Source: Methanoregula formicica SMSP (GTDB lineage Archaea > Halobacteriota > Methanomicrobia > Methanomicrobiales > Methanospirillaceae). Taken from it: a stretch of DNA of 64,000 nt. The position numbers and the translations under genes were made by a program. Below the pieces are notes generated by a model. It worked only from the letters and a program-made list of their open reading frames with translations. It had not been told where the DNA came from and did not search any database. The stretch lies in the NCBI RefSeq assembly GCF_000327485.1, contig NC_019943.1, forward strand, positions 1,612,001-1,676,000, written 5' to 3'. Within the stretch, counting starts at the first letter, position 1. The number at the start of each line of letters is the position of its first letter. Shown here one piece after another: positions 57,025 to 64,000 of this stretch.

Positions 57025-57903
57025 ATGGACGAGATCTCCATCATCCTCCAGATCCTTTTCTGGGGACTCTATGCCGGGTGTATCTATATCCTGCTTGCCA
57101 CGGGGCTGAACCTGATCTTCGGCGTCATGAAGGTCGTCAACTTTGCGCATGGCGAGTTCCTGATGGTGGGCGCATACATCACCTTCACCGTCTTCCTTTT
57201 AACCGGCTTCAACCCATATGTCATCCTCCTCCTCTCGATGCTCGCGCTTGTCGGAATTGGCGCCGTGGTCGAACGGCTCTGCTTCCGCCCCATTCTCGGG
57301 ACCGGCAAACTCAACGAGATCTTCCTCTCCATCGGCCTCATCTACATCTTCCAGAACGGGGCCGCCATGATCTGGGGGGATGCGTGGCAGAGCGTCAAGA
57401 GCCCGTATGACGGTATTACGGTACCAGTCGGCCCGTTGTCCGTTCCGCTTGATTATATCATTATCATGGTCGTGACAGCTCTGGTCCTCTGCGGGCTGTA
57501 CCTCTTTTTGAAAAAGACGACCATTGGCATGCAGATGCGGGCAACGAGCCAGAACCGGAAGGGCGCAATGCTGGTCGGTATCGATGTGGAACGGATCGAT
57601 GTCATCAGTTTCGGCCTCGGCTGTGCGCTTGCGGCGGCGGCTGGAACACTCTGGGTGGTGAGCGGGCAGGTCTTCAACCCGTACATGGGCGCGATCCCCG
57701 CAGTCAAGGCCTTTGCCATCATCATCCTTGGCGGCCTCGGGAGTATCCCCGGGGCCATCATCGGGGGACTCCTGATGGGCCTTGCCGAGAACGGCGCCGC
57801 ATTCCTGCTGGGGGGGATCTGGAAAGACGCGGTCTCGTTCATCGTCCTGATCGTTGTTCTTGCAATACGGCCGACCGGGCTCTTTGGCGGGAAGGAGGGG
57901 TGA
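57025..57903 (+). CDS. livH: Branched-chain amino-acid-type ABC permease LivH
   Basis: 292 residues with about eight membrane helices. Conserved motifs are GLNLIFGVMKVVNFAHGEFLMVG at the N-terminal part (core VNFAHGEF) and RATSQNRKGAMLVGIDVERI, plus the coupling AFAIIILGGLGSIPGAIIGG. It pairs with LivM to form the channel. It lies 70 bases after livK and ends two bases before the livM ATG. Confidence 0.93.
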   Translation: MDEISIILQILFWGLYAGCIYILLATGLNLIFGVMKVVNFAHGEFLMVGAYITFTVFLLTGFNPYVILLLSMLALVGIGAVVERLCFRPILGTGKLNEIFLSIGLIYIFQNGAAMIWGDAWQSVKSPYDGITVPVGPLSVPLDYIIIMVVTALVLCGLYLFLKKTTIGMQMRATSQNRKGAMLVGIDVERIDVISFGLGCALAAAAGTLWVVSGQVFNPYMGAIPAVKAFAIIILGGLGSIPGAIIGGLLMGLAENGAAFLLGGIWKDAVSFIVLIVVLAIRPTGLFGGKEG

Positions 57904-57905
57904 AG

Positions 57906-58895
57906 ATGCTGACGAATATTTCGCCGTCGCTCCGGTACGTGACTGCCCTTGCGCTCATCGCCGCATTAACGCTCCCCTTCCTCACCGACAACATGTTTGT
58001 CGTGAACCTTGCCGTCCTGATGATGATCGCCATCATCTTCGCTTCGGCCTGGAACCTTCTCGCCTGCTCGGGCCAAGGGTCACTGGGCCACGCAGCGTTC
58101 TTTGGCATCGGGGCGTACGCATCCACTCTGGTTGCTGTGACGCTCGGGATCACACCGTTCATTACCATCTTCATGGGGGCAGGAGTGGCTGCAGTCATCG
58201 GGATCCTCATCGGCCTTACCTGCGTGCGACTGAAGGAGTGGTTCCTTGCCATGGTCACATTCGGGTTCGCCATCATCGTCCAGACGCTCGTGGTCAGTGT
58301 GCTTGCGCCCATGACCGGAGGATGGGACGGGATACCTTCGCCCCGGCTTGTCAGCCCTGCCATTCCGGGCTACCAGCTGATCGAATACTATGCCATCCTC
58401 CTCATCACCATCGCGACCATCATCGCCATCTGGTATATTATGCGCTCGAAGGCCGGTCTCGCGTTCCTCGCGATCCGCGAGAACGAGACTGAGGCGCGGG
58501 CTGCCGGGATCAACCCGGTCCGGTACCGGCTCATTGCGTTTGCTATCTCCGCGTTCATCGCGGGGATCGCCGGGGCGCTCCAGATCCACCATATCGGGTA
58601 CATCACGCCAGAGTTATTCGGTGTCGACAACTCGTTCTGGCCAATCACCTATGTCATTCTCGGCGGACTGGGCACCATCGCAGGCCCTGTTATCGGCACA
58701 GTCGTGCTGACGGTCATCTGGGAAGGGCTCAAAGAGACTGGCATGACCTTTGCCCGGTATGTCATCATCGGCATCATCCTCATCCTGACGATCATCTTCC
58801 TGCCAAAAGGGCTCGTCAGCCTGCCGGAACATCTTAAAGAATGGAAAGCACGGAAGAACGGAAAAACGGAAATACTTCCTTCGACTGGAAAATAA
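57906..58895 (+). CDS. livM: Branched-chain amino-acid-type ABC permease LivM
   Basis: 329 residues with about nine membrane helices. It has SAWNLLACSGQGSLGHAAFFG, LAFLAIRENETEARAAGIN and YVILGGLGTIAGPVIGTV, all LivM hallmarks. Start: ATG at 57906 with GGAGGGG five bases upstream, preferred over GTG at 57900, which would sit too close to that site. The C-terminus is Lys-rich. It converges with livF. Confidence 0.93.
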   Translation: MLTNISPSLRYVTALALIAALTLPFLTDNMFVVNLAVLMMIAIIFASAWNLLACSGQGSLGHAAFFGIGAYASTLVAVTLGITPFITIFMGAGVAAVIGILIGLTCVRLKEWFLAMVTFGFAIIVQTLVVSVLAPMTGGWDGIPSPRLVSPAIPGYQLIEYYAILLITIATIIAIWYIMRSKAGLAFLAIRENETEARAAGINPVRYRLIAFAISAFIAGIAGALQIHHIGYITPELFGVDNSFWPITYVILGGLGTIAGPVIGTVVLTVIWEGLKETGMTFARYVIIGIILILTIIFLPKGLVSLPEHLKEWKARKNGKTEILPSTGK

Positions 58896-58964
58896 CAGGG
58901 ACTCATTTCCAGTTTTTACGGGTTTAGACCGGTACCAGGTAGCCGGAGCGTTTCCTGTCCCGGA

Positions 58965-59660
58965 TCAAATCCCCAGGTACGCTTTCTGGATCCGGGGGTC
59001 GTTGAGAAGCATTTTAGACTTCCCCTCTTCAACGATCCGGCCATTCTCGAGAACATAGCCCCGTTCGCACATGGCAAGGGCATTCCGGACATTCTGCTCT
59101 AAGAGGAGGACGGTCATGCCCTCGCGGCCAAGGTGTTCTAACGCACGGAAAACCTGGCCGGTCAGGAGCGGAGAGAGGCCGGTGGAAGGCTCATCAAGGA
59201 TCAGGAGCCGGGGCTCTGACATGAGCGCCCGGCCGATAGCAAGCATCTGCTGTTCACCGCCGGAGAGCGTCCCTGCCTCCTGGCGCTCCCGTTCCCGGAG
59301 GACCGGAAAGAGGCGGAATACGCGGTCAAGGGCTCCTTCCCGATGCGGATTCTGTGTCCCGCCCAGCAGGAGGTTTTCGATAACGGGCATGGACGGGAAG
59401 ATCTCGCGTTTCTCGGGAACGAGAGCGAGACCCCGGGTAAAGAGCTCATACGGCGGACGGCCAAGCACCTCCTGTCCGTCGAACACAACCGATCCGGTGG
59501 CCCGCTTGTTCAGGCCGGCAATGGTCTCGACCGTGGTCGTCTTGCCGGCGCCGTTGGGGCCGATCATGGTCACAAGCTCTCCCTTGTTGACATGGAACGA
59601 GAGGTCCCAGACTACCTGGAGATTACCGTGAAAGACATTAAGGTGGGAGACTGAGAGCAT
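58965..59660 (-). CDS. livF: Branched-chain amino-acid-type ABC transporter ATPase LivF
   Basis: 231 residues from the ATG at 59660, with Walker A GPNGAGKTT, signature TLSGGEQQMLAIGRALM and Walker B LLILDEPSTGLSP, the usual LivF set including LVPEKREIFPSMPVIENLL. It powers LivH/LivM together with LivG. The longer frame to 59696 overlaps livG and is not preferred. It follows livG by 16 bases on the minus strand. Confidence 0.93.
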   Translation of the reverse strand: MLSVSHLNVFHGNLQVVWDLSFHVNKGELVTMIGPNGAGKTTTVETIAGLNKRATGSVVFDGQEVLGRPPYELFTRGLALVPEKREIFPSMPVIENLLLGGTQNPHREGALDRVFRLFPVLRERERQEAGTLSGGEQQMLAIGRALMSEPRLLILDEPSTGLSPLLTGQVFRALEHLGREGMTVLLLEQNVRNALAMCERGYVLENGRIVEEGKSKMLLNDPRIQKAYLGI

Positions 59661-59676
59661 GGCAAAGAAAACCTTC

Positions 59677-60405
59677 TTAAAACGCGTCGATGTCACCGAG
59701 ATAGGTGTCGATGACCCGCTGGTTGTTCACTACGTCATGCGGGAAGCCGTCAGCAATCTTCTCGCCATGGTCGAGGACAACAATACGGTTCGAGACTCCC
59801 ATGATGACGCTCATGACATGCTCGATGATCAAAATTGAGGTCCCGCCATCCCGGATCTTCCGGATCAGGTCCACAGCCTCGCTGCTCTCTTTCGGGTTGA
59901 GCCCGGTGGTGAGCTCGTCTAAGAGGAGGAGTTTTGGGTGGCTCGCAAGTGCCCGGGCAAGCTGGAGACGCTTGAGCTCGACAACATTGAGGTTTCGCGT
60001 CAGGGTGCCGGCTTTCTCCCCCGGGAAATTAACAAAGGAAAGGATCTCTAGGGCCTCAGCCCGGGCATCCCTCATGTCTGGAGACCGGGTGTTCCCGAAC
60101 AGGACGCCGATCATCACGCACTGCTCTGCGCTCAGGTTCGGGAATGATTCGGCGATCTGGAACGTCTTGGAAATACCTCTGCGGCAGATCCGGTCAGCGC
60201 TCATGCCTGTGATATCTTCGTTGAGGAACGTGACTTTCCCCCCTGTTGGGGAGAGCATCCCGGAGATGATATTCAGGAGCGTTGTCTTGCCGGCCCCGTT
60301 CGGCCCCACGAGCCCGATGATCTGGCCGGTGCTCATCGTGAGATCGACATTGTTCACTGCAGTAAGGCCGCCGATCTGCTTGGTGACACCGGAAAGAGAG
60401 AGCAT
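59677..60405 (-). CDS. livG: Branched-chain amino-acid-type ABC transporter ATPase LivG
   Basis: 242 residues with Walker A GPNGAGKTTLLNI and the LivG insert GISKTFQIAESFPNLSAEQ. The signature helix reads TLTRNLNVVELKRLQLARAL where LSxGxxRR is expected, so the Ser-Gly of the signature is missing; the Walker B LLLLDELTTGLNP has Leu in place of the Pro seen in DEPT. Archaeal LivG members often vary here, but both changes sit in the ATP site. It heads the livG-livF pair, divergent from the symporter. Confidence 0.9.
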   Translation of the reverse strand: MLSLSGVTKQIGGLTAVNNVDLTMSTGQIIGLVGPNGAGKTTLLNIISGMLSPTGGKVTFLNEDITGMSADRICRRGISKTFQIAESFPNLSAEQCVMIGVLFGNTRSPDMRDARAEALEILSFVNFPGEKAGTLTRNLNVVELKRLQLARALASHPKLLLLDELTTGLNPKESSEAVDLIRKIRDGGTSILIIEHVMSVIMGVSNRIVVLDHGEKIADGFPHDVVNNQRVIDTYLGDIDAF

Positions 60406-60428
60406 GGACGATCACGGAGCCGGAAATA

Positions 60429-60450
60429 TGTCATATGTTATCATGGAGCA
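60429..60450. promoter_or_regulatory. 22-bp site 1 of a repeated pair
   Basis: Core TCATATGTTATCATGG; 18 of 22 bases match site 2 (60493-60514). It lies 24-45 bases before the livG ATG, next to a minus-strand TATA-like element (TTTTATTATG near 60451-60460), where a bound repressor would overlap the livG transcription start. Confidence 0.55.
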
Positions 60451-60492
60451 TAATAAAAGATACCCGTGCACCATACCGAACCATTTCGAATT

Positions 60493-60514
60493 TGTTATAT
60501 GTTAGCATGCTGCA
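60493..60514. promoter_or_regulatory. 22-bp site 2 of a repeated pair
   Basis: Core TTATATGTTAGCATGC; starts 64 bases after site 1 in the same orientation. It overlaps the likely TATA (TTGTTATATG, 60492-60501) of the symporter operon, about 30 bases before the small membrane peptide gene. Confidence 0.55.
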
Positions 60515-60529
60515 ACCTAACACGGTACA

Positions 60530-60637
60530 ATGTTTGGGTTACCGGATTTGACTGTCATTATCGTTGGCGGGGTTGTGCTCGTCATCATTGCTGCATTGCT
60601 GTACTGGGGACTCACCTTTAAGGAGAACGCATCATGA
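60530..60637 (+). CDS. Symporter small accessory protein, single membrane helix
   Basis: 35 residues: MFGLPDLTVIIVGGVVLVII then AALLYWGLTFKENAS. One membrane helix (about 7-27) is followed by YWGLTFKE, the look of the small accessory peptides that precede sodium:solute symporter genes. Its TGA overlaps the symporter ATG (ATGA), so the two are coupled. It is too short for most gene finders. It probably binds or stabilises the symporter. Confidence 0.75.
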   Translation: MFGLPDLTVIIVGGVVLVIIAALLYWGLTFKENAS

Positions 60638-62139
60638 GCGATATTGTGACCGTTGTCCTTGTGGCAATCTATTTCCTCGCCATGGTGGGGATCGGGGTCT
60701 GGGCCTCAAAGAAGATCCACAACATGGAAGACTATGTTGTTGCGGGAAGGTCTCTCGGCTTCTGGGTCTTCACCCTTCTCATGATCGGGTCGGTCTGCTC
60801 GGGCATGTCACTTCTCGGTGTCTCAGGACTGGGATTCAAGTTCGCCTGGCCCACCATCTGGGAGCAGATCGCGGTTCCGCTCTCCATCGCGTTCTGTATC
60901 ATCTTCTTCGGTGTCAAGATGTACGCGGTGGCAAAGAAGTCCGGTTACATGACCGTGCAGGACTACCTCGCCCACCGGTTCGAGAGCAATACGGCGCTCC
61001 GCGGACTTTCCGCCGTGTCGGGCATTGTCGTCTCCATGATCTACCTGGCCGGCCAGTACACCGCAGTCAGCATCGTGCTGATGTGGCTTTTCAAGATCCC
61101 GCATCTCTGGGCACTCCTGATCGGTGCGGCCATTGTCACAATCTACACGGTCATCGGCGGGTTGTACGCGGTGTCATGGACTACGCTCGTCCAGGGCGTC
61201 ATCCTCATAGCTGGCGTCCTCATCATGGCCCCCTTCGTCATTATGGCGGCCGGGGGGTTCACGCATGTCAATGAAGTGATGGCATCCATCAACCCCTCAA
61301 ACGTAGATCCCTGGGTTGCCGGAGGCGTTTTCTGCCCTGAGTATGTCGTGTCGTTCTTCCTCCTCCTCACTATTGGCCTTGCCTGCGCCCCACACGTGAT
61401 CAACAACGTGCTGGCGGTAAAAGACATCTCGTACTTCAAGTGGGCCCCGCTCATCGCGTTTGTCGTGTACGGCATCGTGATGTTCCTCCTGAAGTTTGCC
61501 GGGTTTGCCGGGATGTCCATGGTCAAGGAAGGCCTCATTGTCCTGCCGGATGTGAAGAATGCATCAGACTACATCTTCGTTGCCGGAATCGAGTACGCGC
61601 TCCCGAGCGTCCTCCTCTGGGGCATTCTCGGTGTCATCATTCTTGCTGCGGTCATGTCCACGACCGATCGCCTGATGCTCACCATCGGCACGTACTTCTC
61701 GTGGGACATCTACAAGATGATCTTAAAACCCGATGCACCGGACAAGCAGGTGCTCCTCGTCAGCCAGCTCTCGGTCCTGGGCGCCGCTGTCCTCACACTC
61801 CTGATGGCCATCAGCCCGCCGGACATGCTCGTCTGGCTCATCTGGGCCGGCATCGGGATCATGTTTGCCACCTTCGCTGTTCCCCTTCTTGCCGGGCTGT
61901 ACTGGCGGGGTGCAACCCGCGAGGGCGCCCTTGCGTCAATGGCGCTTGGCCTGATCGCCGCCCTCTTTTTCGGTGGCCTGAGCTACTTCAAAATCAAACT
62001 CTTTGCAATGCCTATGCACTTCTCGTTCTACGCCTTTGCCATCTCGCTCATTGCGATGATCGTTGTCAGCATGGTGACAAAGAAGACCTCGGAGAAGGTA
62101 CTGGACGAGACCATGACCGGCTGGTATATCCGGCGATAA
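60634..62139 (+). CDS. Sodium:solute symporter (SSS family)
   Basis: 501 residues with about 13 membrane helices. SSS features are KIHNMEDYVVAGRSLGFW at the N-terminus, VQDYLAHRFESN, GGLYAVSWTTLVQGVILI and VMSTTDRLMLTIGTYFSWDIY (Ser/Thr of the Na2 site). Substrate is not clear; acetate, pyruvate, proline or pantothenate are typical for the family. It is coupled to the 35-residue gene upstream and shares the repeated-site promoter region with livG. A seven-T tract follows the stop. Confidence 0.92.
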   Translation: MSDIVTVVLVAIYFLAMVGIGVWASKKIHNMEDYVVAGRSLGFWVFTLLMIGSVCSGMSLLGVSGLGFKFAWPTIWEQIAVPLSIAFCIIFFGVKMYAVAKKSGYMTVQDYLAHRFESNTALRGLSAVSGIVVSMIYLAGQYTAVSIVLMWLFKIPHLWALLIGAAIVTIYTVIGGLYAVSWTTLVQGVILIAGVLIMAPFVIMAAGGFTHVNEVMASINPSNVDPWVAGGVFCPEYVVSFFLLLTIGLACAPHVINNVLAVKDISYFKWAPLIAFVVYGIVMFLLKFAGFAGMSMVKEGLIVLPDVKNASDYIFVAGIEYALPSVLLWGILGVIILAAVMSTTDRLMLTIGTYFSWDIYKMILKPDAPDKQVLLVSQLSVLGAAVLTLLMAISPPDMLVWLIWAGIGIMFATFAVPLLAGLYWRGATREGALASMALGLIAALFFGGLSYFKIKLFAMPMHFSFYAFAISLIAMIVVSMVTKKTSEKVLDETMTGWYIRR

Positions 62140-62146
62140 TTTTTTT
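62140..62146 (+). terminator. T-tract terminator after the symporter
   Basis: Seven T directly follow the stop codon. Confidence 0.45.
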
Positions 62147-62244
62147 ACAGCGGAGCGATCATTGCCGCTTTGCCAGAGGACTACAAAGAAACCTTTTTTC
62201 TTCCTGCCGGGAAAGGAGTGTAAAGCGAGATCCGGTGATCCCTG

Positions 62245-62904
62245 TTGCGTTCCTGCCCTTCCTGCGGTGCACCCGCAAAACCCGTTGACAAGTTCTGCGG
62301 CCAGTGCGGTGCACAACTCGGGACAGTTACGGAGATTGACGGGAATGAACAAACCCCCCGTGCACCGGCCTTTTCGAAAAAGGTCCTGATTGTCATCCTT
62401 GCAACCGGAATCATCATTGCCATTGCTGTTGGCGCGATTTTCCTGAAGAGCGAGGGAAATGCAACCGGAAATCCGGTCGCGGCCAACAGGACTCCGTCAT
62501 CGTATGTCATTATTGAGACCGAAGCACCATTACCAGCGATCTCCACAACACCCCTGATTACTGCAACGCCGTCACCAACCGCAATCCCGACAACCGTGAC
62601 GACCCCAAAGCATAGCACATGCCCGACAGACCGGCGGCTCTGCGGTACAAACTGTACGGACACCCTGACCGACAGCAGCAACTGCGGTTACTGCGGCAAT
62701 GCATGCCCCCGGGGCCAGGCCTGTGTCAATGGCCACTGTATGCTGGACTGCCCGGCCGGGAAGACTGCGTGTGTCGAAGGGTGTTTCAACCTTGAAACCG
62801 ACCCCGACCATTGCGGCATCTGCAGCAACAACTGCCCGGCCGGCCTTGTCTGTTCAAAAGGCCAGTGCGCACCGCCACCAACAACCATCAACAGGGCGCT
62901 GTAG
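62245..62904 (+). CDS. Zinc-ribbon membrane protein with Cys-rich extracellular domain
   Basis: 219 residues. An N-terminal double-Cys zinc ribbon (C4, C7, C18, C21) lies on the cytoplasmic side. One membrane helix (about 47-67, VLIVILATGIIIAIAVGAIF) is followed by a Thr/Pro linker and an outside Cys-rich region (about 120-219) with repeats of the C-x3-C-x...-NCGYCGNAC and GxxCxxGxC types, recalling Stig1-like or notch-type Cys repeats. The start is TTG at 62245, preceded by GGTGAT five bases upstream. Function unknown; it may sense or scaffold at the surface. Confidence 0.72.
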   Translation: MRSCPSCGAPAKPVDKFCGQCGAQLGTVTEIDGNEQTPRAPAFSKKVLIVILATGIIIAIAVGAIFLKSEGNATGNPVAANRTPSSYVIIETEAPLPAISTTPLITATPSPTAIPTTVTTPKHSTCPTDRRLCGTNCTDTLTDSSNCGYCGNACPRGQACVNGHCMLDCPAGKTACVEGCFNLETDPDHCGICSNNCPAGLVCSKGQCAPPPTTINRAL

Positions 62905-62938
62905 TCATTCTTCACATGCCGGAGTTTTCACCCCTATG

Positions 62939-62946
62939 AATATATG
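62939..62946 (+). promoter_or_regulatory. TATA box of the FAD oxidoreductase gene
   Basis: AATATATG, about 30 bases before GTG 62971; implies an almost leaderless transcript. Confidence 0.4.
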
Positions 62947-62970
62947 GCCGGCAGGCTAACCTATGGTGCA

Positions 62971-64000
62971 GTGACAACAGCAGTTCTTGGCGGAGGCTTG
63001 ACCGGGCTTACCCTTGCCCGGCTCCTGCACGAGCGGGGAGAAGAGGTAATTGTCCTTGAAGCGGAGCCGGAGATTGGCGGGCTCTGCCGTTCCGTGACAA
63101 GGGACGGTTTCACCTTTGACATCGGCGGGTCCCATATCATCTTCTCCCGCGACGCCGAAGTGCTCGCGTTCATGCGAAGGATGATTGCGGGAAACGAACA
63201 ACGCAACAACCGGAATACCAAGATCTTCTACAAGGGATCCTTTGTCAAGTACCCCTTCGAGAACGGTCTTTCTGAACTTCCTCCTGAAGACAGGTTCCTC
63301 TGCATCAATGGGTTTGTCCAGAACCTTATCGCAGTCGAGAAAGGAGAGGTAAAAGAACCCGGCAACTTCCGGGAGTGGATCTATTTCACATTCGGATCCG
63401 GTCTCGCAGAATGCTACATGGTGCCGTATAACGAGAAGATCTGGAAGTACCCCACGGAGAAGATGTCGCTCCACTGGGTGGACGGCCGCATCCCCCGCCC
63501 CCCGGTCGAGGACATCATCAAATCTGCAATCGGGATCGAGACCGAGGGTTATACCCACCAGGCGGTCTTCTCCTACCCGCTCGACGGGGGCATCGAAGCA
63601 CTTGTCAGGGCAATCGCAAAGCCCGTGGAGAAGTTCATCCGCACCGGCTTCCGCGTAACGTCTGTTAAGAAGACGGGCACGGCCTGGCTGGTCAGCAATG
63701 GCATCGAAACGATCCCTGCTGACCGGATCATCTGCACGATTCCGGTCCAGCACCTGCTCCCCTGCCTTGACCATGTCCCGGCAGAAGTACAAGCCGCCTG
63801 TAAAGCCCTGGTGTACAATTCCATCGCATGCATCACTATCGGCATACAGGGAACATTGCCCCCCATCTCCTGGATGTACATCCCGGACAAGAAACTCGGG
63901 ATGACCAACCGGCTCTCCTTCCCTTCGAACTTCAGCCGTCATGCTGCGCCGGAAGGATGCAGTTCCATCCTTGCCGAGATCACCTACCAGCCGGGCGACG
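62971..64000 (+). CDS. FAD-dependent oxidoreductase, protoporphyrinogen oxidase/mutase-like, 3' end outside window
   Basis: At least 343 residues are visible and the frame stays open at base 64000. The N-terminal Rossmann motif AVLGGGLTGLTLARLLHERG binds FAD, followed by VLEAEPEIGGLCRS and FDIGGSHIIFSRD, typical of the flavin amine-oxidase/UDP-galactopyranose mutase-like superfamily (FKYPFENGL-type phrase VKYPFENGLSELP and GSGLAECYMVPYNEKIWKYP favour the sugar/polysaccharide-related group). Start: GTG 62971 is preferred, because AATATATG at 62939-62946 looks like a TATA box placing the transcript start near 62968; ATG 62944 is the alternative and would lie inside that box. Substrate unknown. 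Confidence 0.82.
   Translation, partial: MTTAVLGGGLTGLTLARLLHERGEEVIVLEAEPEIGGLCRSVTRDGFTFDIGGSHIIFSRDAEVLAFMRRMIAGNEQRNNRNTKIFYKGSFVKYPFENGLSELPPEDRFLCINGFVQNLIAVEKGEVKEPGNFREWIYFTFGSGLAECYMVPYNEKIWKYPTEKMSLHWVDGRIPRPPVEDIIKSAIGIETEGYTHQAVFSYPLDGGIEALVRAIAKPVEKFIRTGFRVTSVKKTGTAWLVSNGIETIPADRIICTIPVQHLLPCLDHVPAEVQAACKALVYNSIACITIGIQGTLPPISWMYIPDKKLGMTNRLSFPSNFSRHAAPEGCSSILAEITYQPGD

Noticed and set aside
62956-63942. 328-codon minus-strand frame opposite the FAD oxidoreductase
   Set aside because: The plus frame has a clear FAD-binding motif and stays open to the window end; the antisense product has none.
1-64000. CRISPR array, transposase or integrase genes
   Set aside because: No regularly spaced repeats and no recombinase motifs were found on either strand.

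Overview
The window is a chromosomal segment of a methanogenic archaeon. The best fit is the order Methanomicrobiales (Methanoregula-like); this is inferred from gene content and not proven. Archaeal markers are the archaeosine tRNA genes tgtA and arcS, a Trm-G10-type tRNA methylase, a DUF2115 (UPF0305) protein, an AMMECR1 protein, an archaeal-style RNase P RNA, a Ni-sirohydrochlorin/cobyrinate a,c-diamide synthase, TATA-box promoters with short leaders, and DUF3821 and DUF4013 surface or membrane proteins. Many genes of bacterial ancestry are mixed in: grpE-dnaK-dnaJ, purH, ppk1, pntAA-AB-B, a P-loop shikimate kinase, and a liv-type ABC transporter. Coding density is high and many neighbouring genes overlap by ATGA, which implies translational coupling.

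Layout. 1-4.0 kb: a giant TPR protein (5' end outside the window), a membrane TPR protein and a tRNA guanine-10 methylase. 4.1-7.7 kb: the grpE-dnaK-dnaJ chaperone operon on the minus strand with a clear TATA box. 7.9-10.2 kb: purH and a DUF4013 membrane protein. 10.4-13.4 kb: ilvD and cfbB/cbiA. 13.6-16.1 kb: a surface protein and a lipoprotein, back to back in an AT-rich patch with a perfect 13-bp tandem repeat between them, followed by tRNA-Arg(GCG). 16.2-19.0 kb: a three-gene ECF transporter operon with fused ATPases. 19.2-22.0 kb: malic enzyme and an aldehyde dehydrogenase. 22.0-24.3 kb: a DUF3821 surface protein, the RNase P RNA gene on the minus strand, and AMMECR1. 24.3-27.4 kb: tgtA-arcS. 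27.5-30.4 kb: a three-subunit proton-translocating transhydrogenase.

30.5-34.4 kb holds the most unusual cassette. It is a tight four-gene operon encoding a vWA protein, a PP2C phosphatase, a divergent protein kinase with a zinc ribbon and C-terminal beta domain, and a HEAT-repeat protein. It resembles the TerY-P triad inferred by others from comparative genomics, here with a HEAT partner. 34.4-39.7 kb is a polyphosphate operon on the minus strand: ppk1, a CHAD-HD fusion and a Ppx/GppA phosphatase. 39.8-44.4 kb: DUF2115, then leuA(or cimA)-ilvB-ilvN. 44.4-53.7 kb is a looser region: a polyferredoxin-like protein, a histidine kinase with Tyr at the phosphoacceptor position, a decayed gene, lipoproteins, a P-loop shikimate kinase, an S41 peptidase, a second DUF4013 protein, a GC-rich palindromic element and a TMEM175-type channel.

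53.8-62.1 kb is a transport block. It has a lactate-permease family protein, a liv-type ABC importer split into livK-H-M (plus) and livG-F (minus), and a sodium:solute symporter preceded by a 35-residue membrane peptide. A pair of near-identical 22-bp sites lies between livG and the symporter. The window ends with a zinc-ribbon/Cys-rich membrane protein and the 5' part of an FAD-dependent oxidoreductase. No CRISPR array, transposase or rRNA gene was seen.
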